Part shown: piece after piece, positions 54,000 through 62,590 of the stretch
How the letters are laid out: each line of letters begins with the position of its first letter
How positions within the stretch are numbered: the stretch's first letter is position 1
Assembly: GCF_016617615.1 (NCBI RefSeq)
Contig: NZ_JAACYA010000001.1
Span: 744,001-808,000, forward strand
DNA from: Persephonella atlantica
GTDB lineage: Bacteria > Aquificota > Aquificia > Aquificales > Hydrogenothermaceae
Direction of reading: 5' to 3'
Length of the DNA stretch: 64,000 bases
Program-made: the position numbers and the translations under genes
The notes under the pieces: model-generated
Seen by the model: the letters and a program-made list of their open reading frames with translations, nothing else
What the model was told of the DNA's origin: nothing
Database searches by the model: none

Positions 54000-56456
54000 C
54001 TACTTCTTTAAAGCTTCTTCGTAGTGTCTTTTGACAATCTCAAATATCCCGTGGGACAGAAATTCGTGGGCATACTCCCATACCTGTAGTGTTTCTTCTG
54101 GAAGCTCATATATACTGCCTAATGCTTTCACAAACTCCTGAGTGATTTTCCTGTAGGCTGAAGGTTCAATACCAAGTTTTATGTACATACCTGCAACTTC
54201 CTGGTTTATAAGCAACGCTTTTTCCCAGTCGGCAGGTTTATTCACAAACAGGTTGATAAGCTCTTTCATTTTCAGGGCAGCAGATTTTACTGTCTCAATA
54301 TTTTCATCAGAAACAGCGCAAATCAGACCTTTTTCAATGGCATCATCAAGATAAAGCTCCACATTCTGATAAGTTTCTTTTAACCTGTTGTAAACCTCGT
54401 CTGAAAGCTTGTATATTCTCTTTTTCCTTGCTTTTATGAATATGGAAGAAAACTTCAGCTCTGGCTCTTTTGATACAGGGTCTAAAGCATCACTGACCAG
54501 AATGTTGGCAGGAAAATGGTAAATCTTCCCATAACCAAAAGGTGAAAACACAACACCTTTTTTGATTTTTCCGATTTTTGCTTTTATATAAATCTGTCCC
54601 CTAACAGACCTGATGTTTATGTAGTCGTTATCCATAATGCCCAGCTCAAAGGCATCTTCTTCGCTGAGAAGTATAAACGGCTCAGACTCGTCTCTCAGCA
54701 GTTCGTGGGATTTACCTGTTCTCGTCATCGTGTGCCACTGCTTCTTTGTTCTTCCTGTAGTCAAAACAAAGCTGTAAGGATACTTCAGTTTATCAGCAGG
54801 AGGTTCAAACTGTGCTTTATTAAACTTTGCTTTTCCTGAAGGTGTTGGGAATTTCAGGTCTTTGTAAAGCCACCTGCCTCCCCACTGCTTTGGAAGGTCT
54901 TCGTAATCCCAGTAGGATACATCGCACAGCCTTCCCTTTGTTGTCTTTTTAAACTCATTAAATATTTCCCTGCTATTTTTGTAATCAAAAAACTCCCCCC
55001 ACCCCATCTTTTTTGCCACCTGACAGAATATCTCCCAGTCGTGTTTACACTGAGGAGGGGGCTGTTTGAATGCTCTGTTGTATGTTATCGTTCTGTCAGA
55101 GCCTGTCATTACTCCTTCCTTTTCCCCCCACTGTGTTGCAGGAAGAACCAAATTCGCATAATCTACACTGTCTGTGAGGTATGCATCCTGAACAACAACA
55201 AATGTGTTTCTCAGAGCTCTCCAGAACTTATTGAGATTAGGCATCGTTACAGCAGGATTTGTGCACACAATCCAGAGGAGTTTTATCTGCCCGTTTATCA
55301 TTTCATCTACGGCTTCCACTACTGTTTTTCCCGGTTTTTCCTTAATACTTCCTTCAGGAATTTCCCAAAACTGCTCCATAAATCTCCTGTCTTCTTCGTT
55401 TCTCACATCCCTATAACCGGGAAGGCCGTTAACAAGATATCCAACTTCCCTTCCACCCATTGCGTTAGGCTGACCTGTAAGGGAAAAAGGACAGCCCTTT
55501 TCGTTCAACCTTCCTGTTGCAAGATGGAGGTTTATAAGAGACAGATTTTTCATTGTCCCGTTGGAAGACTGATTTAAACCCATAGTCCAGAAGGATATCA
55601 CTTTTTTACTAAAAGCATAAATCTCTGCAAGCCTGTAAATTTTGCTCTCCTTTATACCGCATATCTGGGCTGCCTTTTCTGGTGGAAACTTCTCTGCTTC
55701 TTCTAAAGCTTCAGAAAATCCTTCAGTATATCTGCTTACAAACCCATAATCTATCCATCCCTTCTTATTCAGCAGATAAAGAACACTGTTAAACAGAGCT
55801 GTATCTGTTCCCGGTTTTATATCAATCCACAGGTCTGCCTTTTCTGCAGTTGCAGTGTAAACAGGGTCTATAACAATGATTTTCCCTTGTGGATAATCTT
55901 TTTTTCTGTTTAACACCCTTTTAAACAGAACAGGATGCGTCCACGCAGCATTTGAACCTGCAAACACAAAAGCATCTGCATCGTCTATGTCTTCATAACT
56001 TCCGGGAGGACCATCTGAACCAAAAGACAGTTTGTATCCCATCACGGCAGAAGCCATACACAGTCTTGAGTTTGCGTCTATGTTGTTTGTTCTGACAAAT
56101 CCTTTAACAAACTTGTTTATCACATAGCTGTCTTCTGTGGTCAGCTGACCTGAGATGTAGAAGTAGTTTTCGTCAGGTTTGTTCTCTTTTATCCTGTTAG
56201 CTATTATCTGAAAAGCCTCTTCCCACGAGATTTCTCTAAACTGCTCCTTTTTACTTTCTCTGTAAAGGGGAGCAGGAACTCTCCCAATGTCCATAACCTT
56301 TGGCAGTGGTATAGGCTTCAGGCACAGGTCTCCTTTTGTTGCAGGGTGAGTTTTGTCTCCCCTTATTTTTATTCTTCCCTTTTTGTCCTTGAATATCTCA
56401 AGACCACAGCCAACACCGCAGTAAGGACACTGGGCAGTGGCAAGTATCTGCTCCAT
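54000..56456 (-). CDS. nasA: Assimilatory nitrate reductase catalytic subunit with a globin-like C-terminal extension
   Basis: Molybdopterin enzyme that reduces nitrate to nitrite in the cytoplasm. The [4Fe-4S] ligands are Cys10, Cys13, Cys17 and Cys45 (CPYCGVGCG ... GDLCLKP). NSRLCMASAV holds the Mo-ligand Cys, and KQWHTMTRTGKSHEL and the MopB C-terminal dinucleotide domain follow. The core seems to end near residue 682. Residues about 683-818 are extra: KLGIEPSAYRKITQEFVKAL ... VWEYAHEFLSHGIFEIVKRHY resembles the C-terminal half of a protoglobin/globin-coupled-sensor domain. Tyr758 lies where the proximal heme His is expected, so it may not bind heme. The gene is two bases after narK. Confidence 0.9.
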   Translation of the reverse strand: MEQILATAQCPYCGVGCGLEIFKDKKGRIKIRGDKTHPATKGDLCLKPIPLPKVMDIGRVPAPLYRESKKEQFREISWEEAFQIIANRIKENKPDENYFYISGQLTTEDSYVINKFVKGFVRTNNIDANSRLCMASAVMGYKLSFGSDGPPGSYEDIDDADAFVFAGSNAAWTHPVLFKRVLNRKKDYPQGKIIVIDPVYTATAEKADLWIDIKPGTDTALFNSVLYLLNKKGWIDYGFVSRYTEGFSEALEEAEKFPPEKAAQICGIKESKIYRLAEIYAFSKKVISFWTMGLNQSSNGTMKNLSLINLHLATGRLNEKGCPFSLTGQPNAMGGREVGYLVNGLPGYRDVRNEEDRRFMEQFWEIPEGSIKEKPGKTVVEAVDEMINGQIKLLWIVCTNPAVTMPNLNKFWRALRNTFVVVQDAYLTDSVDYANLVLPATQWGEKEGVMTGSDRTITYNRAFKQPPPQCKHDWEIFCQVAKKMGWGEFFDYKNSREIFNEFKKTTKGRLCDVSYWDYEDLPKQWGGRWLYKDLKFPTPSGKAKFNKAQFEPPADKLKYPYSFVLTTGRTKKQWHTMTRTGKSHELLRDESEPFILLSEEDAFELGIMDNDYINIRSVRGQIYIKAKIGKIKKGVVFSPFGYGKIYHFPANILVSDALDPVSKEPELKFSSIFIKARKKRIYKLSDEVYNRLKETYQNVELYLDDAIEKGLICAVSDENIETVKSAALKMKELINLFVNKPADWEKALLINQEVAGMYIKLGIEPSAYRKITQEFVKALGSIYELPEETLQVWEYAHEFLSHGIFEIVKRHYEEALKK

Positions 56457-56458
56457 AA

Positions 56459-57787
56459 TTACTCCTCTATTGGCTTGTTTATTTCTTTACCGTAAGCTCT
56501 CCACAGGAGAGCAGAGATTATAATTGCTGATACGGCAAGAACAACATAAACGACAAATCCGTTTGCATAACCTGCTACCCCCTGATACTGAACAAACAGA
56601 CCCAGTATTGGAGGAACAACAAAACCACCGAAAGCTCCTAAACCACCTACCCATCCAGCTGCACCACCTGTTGCATGTGGAACATATTTAGGAACAAGTT
56701 TAAAGACAGCTCCATTTGCTATTCCCATACCAGCTCCCATAAGAATTTCACCTGTTAGAGAAACAGCAAAGTTTGTATTTCCTCCAATTATCACTGTGAT
56801 AGCACCAAACAACACCATAGAAAAGGCTATAATAGAGACAAGTTCTCCACCAATCTTGTCTGAAATCCATCCACCAAAAATTCTGATAACTGAGGCAAGA
56901 AGTGAAAAGCCAAAAGCCATCAGCAGTCCAGCGTGTCTCACTTCCATATCGTAACTTTGAACCCAGAAAACGATAAACCATCCTGTAAGGGCTAAAAATC
57001 CGCCAAAAGATGTGAAATATAGAGCCACAAGTGCCCACGTCTCTATATGTCTTGCTGAGTTTTTCAGAGATTCTATCAGACTACCTGTCGGTATCAGCTC
57101 CTGTCCTAACTCCTTTGCTTTTCTTACTGCTTCTTCTCTGGGAACACCTGCCTTTATCAGCTGAAAGTAAGGCGCATCTTTTGCAAGAAGTATGTATATA
57201 GCAGTCCCAACTAATAAGAAGCCAAACCACAGTATGTATGAAGTGGTTAAACCTATTTCCTTAAGTGCAAAGGGCAGAATCATACCAAATATCCCCGGTG
57301 CAAGATTACCTACACCAGCGTATATGCCAAGGGCAAATCCCTGCTTACTCTCAGGAAACCAGTATGCTGTCTGGGCTATTCCAACAGAAAATGTTGCAAT
57401 ACCACATCCACTTAGAAAACCAAAAAGCAGTATCAGCCAGTACATCCACGGCTGAAGGTTAGGATAATACAGATACAAAAGTGTTGAAAGCCCAGCCATT
57501 CCTACAACAGAAAGAATTAAAAGCGTGGCAAGGGGTATTTTACCTCCCACCTTATCAACCCATGCTGCAAATGGTATCCTGAGAAGTGAACCTGTCAGAT
57601 TAGGAGCAGCTACCAAAAGACCAAGGAGAAAACCAGAAAGCCCTAAAATCTCCTTCAGGTTTTTTGCCACAGGTCCATAAAGGGAAACGGCAGCAAATCC
57701 TATAAAAAATCCAAATGTTGCCATTGCAAGTCCAAGTGATGGACTTCCCTTGACCTTAAAATCCTGTGTGTCCATTTTCTCCTCCAT
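56459..57787 (-). CDS. narK: Nitrate/nitrite transporter of the NarK/NasA MFS family
   Basis: A 442-residue major facilitator protein with about 12 helices. ATFGFFIGFAAVSLYGPVAKNLKEILGLSGFLLGLLVAAPNLTGSLLRIPFAAWVDKVGGK carries the helix-2 Arg and the loop motif of nitrate porters; a second Arg lies in SVIRIFGGWISDKIGG, and the Gly-rich nitrate signature appears in AGVGNLAPGIFG and GGLGAFGGFVVPP. It takes up nitrate for NasA, whose gene follows. Confidence 0.95.
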   Translation of the reverse strand: MEEKMDTQDFKVKGSPSLGLAMATFGFFIGFAAVSLYGPVAKNLKEILGLSGFLLGLLVAAPNLTGSLLRIPFAAWVDKVGGKIPLATLLILSVVGMAGLSTLLYLYYPNLQPWMYWLILLFGFLSGCGIATFSVGIAQTAYWFPESKQGFALGIYAGVGNLAPGIFGMILPFALKEIGLTTSYILWFGFLLVGTAIYILLAKDAPYFQLIKAGVPREEAVRKAKELGQELIPTGSLIESLKNSARHIETWALVALYFTSFGGFLALTGWFIVFWVQSYDMEVRHAGLLMAFGFSLLASVIRIFGGWISDKIGGELVSIIAFSMVLFGAITVIIGGNTNFAVSLTGEILMGAGMGIANGAVFKLVPKYVPHATGGAAGWVGGLGAFGGFVVPPILGLFVQYQGVAGYANGFVVYVVLAVSAIIISALLWRAYGKEINKPIEE

Positions 57788-59692
57788 TTATCTTTCCTTT
57801 ATGTATGAATCAATCTCTGTAAACACCTTAAATCTTCTTTCTGGGTTTTTGTCTATCATTTTCATAACTACATCTGACAGCCAGTTCGGGACATCTGGGC
57901 TGAGCTTTTTCAGATTCTCCGGCTTAGGCTCATCGTATATCTCTAATATGTTGTTCCTTGAGTATGGAGACTTTCCTGAGAGCTTTCTGTAAAGCTGAAA
58001 TCCAAAACCAAAAATCTCCTCTTCCTCTGTTGAACAACCAATAACCATATCGTTAAGCTCAACCCTTGCATCAATACCTGCATCTTTTAACAGTCTGTTA
58101 AATCTCATCAAAAATCTGACAGCCTCTTTTGATACACGGCTCAAAACTCTGCTGTAAAACTCCTCAAAGGTTTCTTTATCCTTTTTCAGCCTTGAATACT
58201 CAGCAATCAGTTCCTCAACTAAAAATTTTGCTTCTTCAAGGGGCACACTTTTTATCAGCAGTCTTCCTTCTTCACTCTCTTTTGTGATTGTTCCTCCAAA
58301 GTGTATGTCTACCCCTGTTACCGGTTTTCCGTCTTTCCTGAACTTTACACCTACAAAACCGATATCCCCAAGACCGTGAATACCACACCCTTTCTGACAG
58401 GCTGACCAGTACATCCTGATTTTCCCTTCTAAATGGGGAAACTGCTTTGTCAGGTATTCTGCCATCTGAATAGCATCAGGTTTATTGGGAATAACACCAA
58501 ATGGACAATGCTCTGTTCCTGCACAGGCAATAAGGTCTGAAAAAAATACAGAATGTCTGTTTTTGTACTGCTGAAATACAGGCTGAGAGAGGGCTTTTCC
58601 AATGCTCTCTTCAGGAATACCAACAACATACAGATTCTGTTCAACTGTCAACCTCAGCTCCCCTGACCCAAACTCTTTTGAAACATCAGCTGCCTGAATC
58701 ATAGCTGTTCCAGAAAAAATACCAGACGGGACTACCATATGAAGGGCAAAAGTCCCGTCTTTCAGCTGAACTTTACCTGTTTTGTCTCCCCCCTGAACAG
58801 GTGTCTGTGTTATTCCTGCTTTCTGGTACTCCCTCCCTCCCTCTATCTCTACAGCTTTTATTATCTCTTCCATACCAACAGCATCAATCATATACTTCAG
58901 TCTGTTTTTGTTTCTGCTGTCTCTAAAGCCGTACTTTTTGAAAACCCTGCCTAACGCTTCAAAAAAGGGGGGAACTTCCTCCCCCAGTAAAAACACATCG
59001 GCAGGCTTAGCAACAGCTCCAACCTTCCCTCCCAGGAATACGTTGAAGCCGAAAATTCCATCTTTTTCAGCGAGAACAAAGCAGGCATCATGCCCATAAA
59101 CGTTGCATCTGTTAGAAAAACTGCCACAGATAGATATGTTGAACTTTCTGGGAAGCTTGCATATCCATTCTTCTTTTTTCAGGAATATGCTCTGTAATTT
59201 TTGCAGTATGTCCCACGTTTCAATGACATTATCAAAAGACAGTCCATCTAAAGGGTCCTGAACAATGTTTCTGAAGTTATCTACTCCAGTTTGAAATGTA
59301 GTTATCCCAACACTCTCAAGCTCTTTTAAAACAGTTGGAAGGTCTTCTATCCTTATGTATCTCAGTTCAACCTGCATTCTTGTTGTCAGGTCTATGTAAT
59401 CGTTGCCGTATTTTTTAGCAACTTCTCCTATCTTTACAGCCTGTTGATAGTTTAGCCTTCCACCGGGAATACGAACCCTGAGCATAAATCTTTCAGGGGT
59501 TGCTGGTCTGTAAAAAACACCAAAGCATTTAAAAAAGTAGTTAAGGTCCTGCTCTGGTATAGATGAAAAACCTTTTTGAGCATAGTACTCTAACTTTTCC
59601 CATGCTTCCTTAGGAGAATGCTCCTGTTTTAACTGCTCTATCTTATTGAGTTTTTTATTCCTTTCCTGAGATACCTTTATCAGTTTTTCCAT
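57788..59692 (-). CDS. nirA: Siroheme nitrite reductase with a kinase C-lobe-like C-terminal extension
   Basis: Reduces nitrite to ammonia with six electrons, probably from ferredoxin. RFMLRVRIPGGRLNYQQAVKIGEVAKKYG and DYIDLTTRMQVELRYI open the first half. The cluster/siroheme Cys are in CAGTEHC (C-x5-C, near 395-401) and CQKGC (C-x3-C, near 434-440). Usual NirA proteins are about 510-560 residues. Here residues about 554-634 are extra and read IFGFGFQLYRKLSGKSPYS ... LSPDVPNWLSDVVMKMIDKNPERRF, closely resembling kinase subdomains IX-XI. There is no kinase N-lobe or catalytic loop. GGAAGG precedes the ATG. It is the first gene of the nas operon. Confidence 0.92.
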   Translation of the reverse strand: MEKLIKVSQERNKKLNKIEQLKQEHSPKEAWEKLEYYAQKGFSSIPEQDLNYFFKCFGVFYRPATPERFMLRVRIPGGRLNYQQAVKIGEVAKKYGNDYIDLTTRMQVELRYIRIEDLPTVLKELESVGITTFQTGVDNFRNIVQDPLDGLSFDNVIETWDILQKLQSIFLKKEEWICKLPRKFNISICGSFSNRCNVYGHDACFVLAEKDGIFGFNVFLGGKVGAVAKPADVFLLGEEVPPFFEALGRVFKKYGFRDSRNKNRLKYMIDAVGMEEIIKAVEIEGGREYQKAGITQTPVQGGDKTGKVQLKDGTFALHMVVPSGIFSGTAMIQAADVSKEFGSGELRLTVEQNLYVVGIPEESIGKALSQPVFQQYKNRHSVFFSDLIACAGTEHCPFGVIPNKPDAIQMAEYLTKQFPHLEGKIRMYWSACQKGCGIHGLGDIGFVGVKFRKDGKPVTGVDIHFGGTITKESEEGRLLIKSVPLEEAKFLVEELIAEYSRLKKDKETFEEFYSRVLSRVSKEAVRFLMRFNRLLKDAGIDARVELNDMVIGCSTEEEEIFGFGFQLYRKLSGKSPYSRNNILEIYDEPKPENLKKLSPDVPNWLSDVVMKMIDKNPERRFKVFTEIDSYIKER

Positions 59693-59727
59693 TAGCCTTC
59701 CATCTTTACTTTTTTGTTCTCATATAT

Positions 59728-59744
59728 TTCAAGCAACGTGCCAA
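59728..59744 (-). promoter_or_regulatory. Probable sigma-54 promoter of the nirA-narK-nasA operon
   Basis: On the minus strand TTGGCACG (59744-59737), then four bases, then TTGAA (59732-59728) match YTGGCACGRNNNTTGCW at 15 of 17 positions. The -24 half is perfect, and one -12 base is A instead of C. The predicted start near 59717 leaves a 25-base leader before nirA. Nitrogen assimilation genes are classic sigma-54 targets. Confidence 0.6.
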
Positions 59745-59775
59745 AAATTACTGTTTCTGTGCAGGGCCTTAAAAT

Positions 59776-59805
59776 TTCACATTCTCAGCAGATTTCTGGT
59801 AAAAT
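59776..59805 (+). promoter_or_regulatory. Promoter of trpD2
   Basis: TTCACA (59776-59781), an 18-base spacer, and an extended -10 TGG-TAAAAT ending at 59805. It points away from nirA, so the two operons share a divergent control region. Confidence 0.5.
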
Positions 59806-59856
59806 GAGCCTGAGAAAAAAAGAAAAATCTTTCACAAAAAATGTGCAGAGGAAAAC

Positions 59857-60861
59857 ATGATTGAGTATATAAAAAAGGTAGGAGCAGGTAAAAAAAGATT
59901 CAAAGACCTTACAACAGAAGAAGCCTATCAGGTAGAAAAGCTTATCAGCGAAGGAAAAGCAACAGACCTGCAAACAGGTGCTTTCTGGTCAGCGGAAAGG
60001 ATAAAGTACGCATCTGTTGAGGAGCTGAAAGGTTTTTTAAAATATCACAGGGAAAACATAAAAACCGTTGACACAGAGATAAAACCCCTTGACATAGCAG
60101 TAAATTACGACGGTAAAGACCGCTCTGTTCATATTCTACCAGCATCTATATTTATAGGAGCAGGGGCTGGCACATACATAGGAGGACATGGTGCAGAGAA
60201 CATTCCTTCAAAATATGGGATAACATACCACCAGATATTAGAAAAGATGGGAGCAAGAACTCCCTCTAACATTGATACCGTAAAGAAAACTTTAGAAAAA
60301 ACAGGTTTTGGATTTGTTCACCAGAGGGTATTTGCACAAAAATTGTTCAATCTGCTACCAAAGAGAAAAGAGTTTGGTCTGAGAACTTATCACAACACAA
60401 TGGAAAGGATGCTCAACCCTTACAACACAGACAGGGTAATTACAGGGGTTTCACATCCTCCATACATAGAGAAATATACAGAGCTTGCTAGATTTGCAGG
60501 GATGAATAAAATCACCGTCTTTAAAAGCCTTGAAGGAGGAGTAGAGCCATTTCCAAATCACGAAACAAAACTGTTTATAGACGGCAGAGAAAGTCTGATT
60601 GTTCATCCTGAAGGGATAAATAAGAAAATAATTCTCCAAAAATTATCACCGGAAGAAAACAGCAAAATATGTATATCTGTGCTGAAAGAAAAAGAGACAC
60701 CTTACACTCCCTTTGCTGTCCTAACAGCTGCTCTGCTTGTGATAGCCTACAGAAAAACAGAAAGTTTTGAAGAAGCAAAAGAGCTGGCACAGGAGAGCTT
60801 ACTCTCAGGCAGAGCATATGAGAAGTTTAAAAAATACTGTGAGATAACACAGGGAGGGTGA
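59857..60861 (+). CDS. TrpD2/YbiB-like glycosyltransferase-family protein
   Basis: A 334-residue paralogue of anthranilate phosphoribosyltransferase. IKKVGAGKKRFKDLTTEEAYQVEKLISEGKATDLQTGAFWSAERIK is the N-terminal helical domain. PASIFIGAGAGTYIGGHGAENIPSKYGITYHQILEKMGA replaces the TrpD PRPP motif DTCGTGGD with a degenerate loop. LRTYHNTMERMLNPYN follows the TrpD NPA region. The YbiB/TrpD2 group binds nucleic acid rather than acting in tryptophan synthesis in E. coli. It lies four bases from the amidotransferase gene. Confidence 0.85.
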   Translation: MIEYIKKVGAGKKRFKDLTTEEAYQVEKLISEGKATDLQTGAFWSAERIKYASVEELKGFLKYHRENIKTVDTEIKPLDIAVNYDGKDRSVHILPASIFIGAGAGTYIGGHGAENIPSKYGITYHQILEKMGARTPSNIDTVKKTLEKTGFGFVHQRVFAQKLFNLLPKRKEFGLRTYHNTMERMLNPYNTDRVITGVSHPPYIEKYTELARFAGMNKITVFKSLEGGVEPFPNHETKLFIDGRESLIVHPEGINKKIILQKLSPEENSKICISVLKEKETPYTPFAVLTAALLVIAYRKTESFEEAKELAQESLLSGRAYEKFKKYCEITQGG

Positions 60862-60864
60862 AAA

Positions 60865-61563
60865 ATGAGAATACATTACATTCAGCACGTTCATTTTGAA
60901 ACACCTGCAAACATTTTCAGATGGGCTGAAGAAAAAAATTACCCAATATCTGGAACAAAACTGTTTTTAAACGAAAAACTCCCCCCTTTAGAGCAGTTTG
61001 ACTTTCTTGTTGTTATGGGAGGGCCTATGGGAGTTTACGATGAAGACAAATTCCCCTGGCTTACAGAAGAAAAAAGATTTATAGAGCAGTGTATAAAAGC
61101 TGACAAAAAAATATTAGGTATCTGCCTCGGTGCCCAGCTTATTGCGGATGTTTTAGGGGCAAAGGTTTACAAAAACAGCTATAAAGAGATTGGCTGGTTT
61201 CCTGTTTACCTTACAGAAGAAGGAAAAAAAAGTATAAGCTTCAAGGAATTTCCTGAAGAGTTTACAGCATTTCACTGGCACGGGGACACATTTGATATTC
61301 CTAAAGGAGCAGTCCATACAGCCTTCAGTGAAGGATGCAAAAATCAGGCATTTGAGTACAACGGAGGAAAGGTGGTAGGGCTTCAGTTCCATCTTGAGAC
61401 AAGCGAAGAAAGTGCAAAAGCCCTGATAGAAAACTCTGTAGAGGAGCTTATGGAAAAGGGAAAATACATCCAGAGCCCAGAGGAAATGCTTTCAGACAAA
61501 GAAAGATTTTCCCAGATAGAAAAACTGCTGTTTAGACTCCTTGACAATATAGAGAAAACATAA
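60865..61563 (+). CDS. Class I glutamine amidotransferase (GMP synthase-like)
   Basis: A 232-residue GATase-fold protein. The nucleophile Cys is in ILGICLGAQLIADVLGA (about residue 93), the His/Glu pair is in GLQFHLETSEES (about 175), and VVMGGPMGVYDEDKFPWLTEE holds the oxyanion loop. It resembles the free-standing YfeJ/GuaA-like group that works on small molecules such as gamma-glutamyl compounds. The substrate is unknown. It is co-transcribed with trpD2. Confidence 0.9.
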   Translation: MRIHYIQHVHFETPANIFRWAEEKNYPISGTKLFLNEKLPPLEQFDFLVVMGGPMGVYDEDKFPWLTEEKRFIEQCIKADKKILGICLGAQLIADVLGAKVYKNSYKEIGWFPVYLTEEGKKSISFKEFPEEFTAFHWHGDTFDIPKGAVHTAFSEGCKNQAFEYNGGKVVGLQFHLETSEESAKALIENSVEELMEKGKYIQSPEEMLSDKERFSQIEKLLFRLLDNIEKT

Positions 61564-61570
61564 AAATCCT

Positions 61571-61597
61571 CAAATTTCAGCAGAGTCAATACGATAA
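61571..61597 (+). promoter_or_regulatory. Weak sigma-28-like promoter candidate
   Basis: CAAATTTC (61571-61578), 11 bases, then TACGATAA (61590-61597) resembles the FliA consensus TAAAGTTT-N11-GCCGATAA at 11 of 16 positions. The next gene starts 34 bases downstream. GATAAT could equally be a sigma-70 -10 box. Confidence 0.25.
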
Positions 61598-61630
61598 TAA
61601 AAGCCATAAACCTTTTTAAAGGTTGCTGTT

Positions 61631-62590
61631 ATGAAAATTTTAAGCTCTGACGTGTATCTGTTTTCAAAAAACGAAAAGGTAGATTTTTCTTACGAAAAAC
61701 TTCAGCTAAAATTTATACAGAACGATAAAAGGTCTTCAAACCAAAACAACGGTATAAAACATACCTACATTAAGCTGGACACAGGCAAAATCAATCTTGA
61801 TAAGGAAGAGGACATCACCGACATAAAAACCAAAATAATAAAGATTCTGATTGAAAAGTTAACAGGCAAAAAGATAAAGACTGTTTCTCTGAAGGACATT
61901 TTAAGCCCAAAAAATGCAGAAAATTTATCCATTCCAGAGTTTGCAGCAGAGCTGACGTACGAAAAATTCAGCTTTAAATCACAGCAGGTAGATTTTAAAG
62001 CTCACGGGGTTATAAAGACTAAATCAGGCAGAGAAATAAACTTTCAGCTATCTTTTTCACTAAAAAAAGAGCAGATTGATTATTCTAAAGTAAACATAAA
62101 ATCAGGAAGTGTAGCCCTTGTAGACCCTCTCATAATCAATCTGAACGGAGATTTACAAAACATCCTGTCTGACAGCAGGTTTGAATTTGACTTAGACAGT
62201 GATGGTAAAAATGAGAAAATACCCTTTCTGTCTGACGGCAGTGGCTTTATTGTTTTTGACAAAAATCAAAATGGAAAAATAGATAACGGAGCAGAACTAT
62301 TTGGAGCATCTACAGGTAATGGTTTTTACGAACTATCACAGTTTGATACAGATAAAGACGGCTGGATAGATGAAGATGATAAATATTTTAATCGTTTGAA
62401 AGTATGGCTGAAAAACGAAAATAGCGACAGAACTGTCTCCTTCAAGGAACTGGGAATTGGAGCTATATATCTGTCCCCTGTTTTAACAGATTTCTCCTTT
62501 GAAGACAAAGGCTTCCTTAGAAAATCCAGCATATACCTTAAAGAAAATGGAAATGTAGGTATAGTCTCAAAGATAGATTTCACAGTTTAA
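61631..62590 (+). CDS. Calcium-loop (EF-hand-like) repeat protein
   Basis: A 319-residue protein. The N-terminal half is Lys-rich and unassigned. The C-terminal half (about 170-300) has DPLIINLNGD, then three Asp-rich loops: DLDSDGKNEK, DKNQNGKIDNGAELFG and DTDKDGWIDEDDKYFNRLKVWL. This pattern is found in C-terminal domains of RTX-like or surface calcium-binding proteins, but here there is no signal peptide or RTX nonapeptide. It may be exported by a type I or flagellar-type route, or be cytoplasmic. The end overlaps the convergent Fic gene by four bases. Confidence 0.75.
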   Translation: MKILSSDVYLFSKNEKVDFSYEKLQLKFIQNDKRSSNQNNGIKHTYIKLDTGKINLDKEEDITDIKTKIIKILIEKLTGKKIKTVSLKDILSPKNAENLSIPEFAAELTYEKFSFKSQQVDFKAHGVIKTKSGREINFQLSFSLKKEQIDYSKVNIKSGSVALVDPLIINLNGDLQNILSDSRFEFDLDSDGKNEKIPFLSDGSGFIVFDKNQNGKIDNGAELFGASTGNGFYELSQFDTDKDGWIDEDDKYFNRLKVWLKNENSDRTVSFKELGIGAIYLSPVLTDFSFEDKGFLRKSSIYLKENGNVGIVSKIDFTV

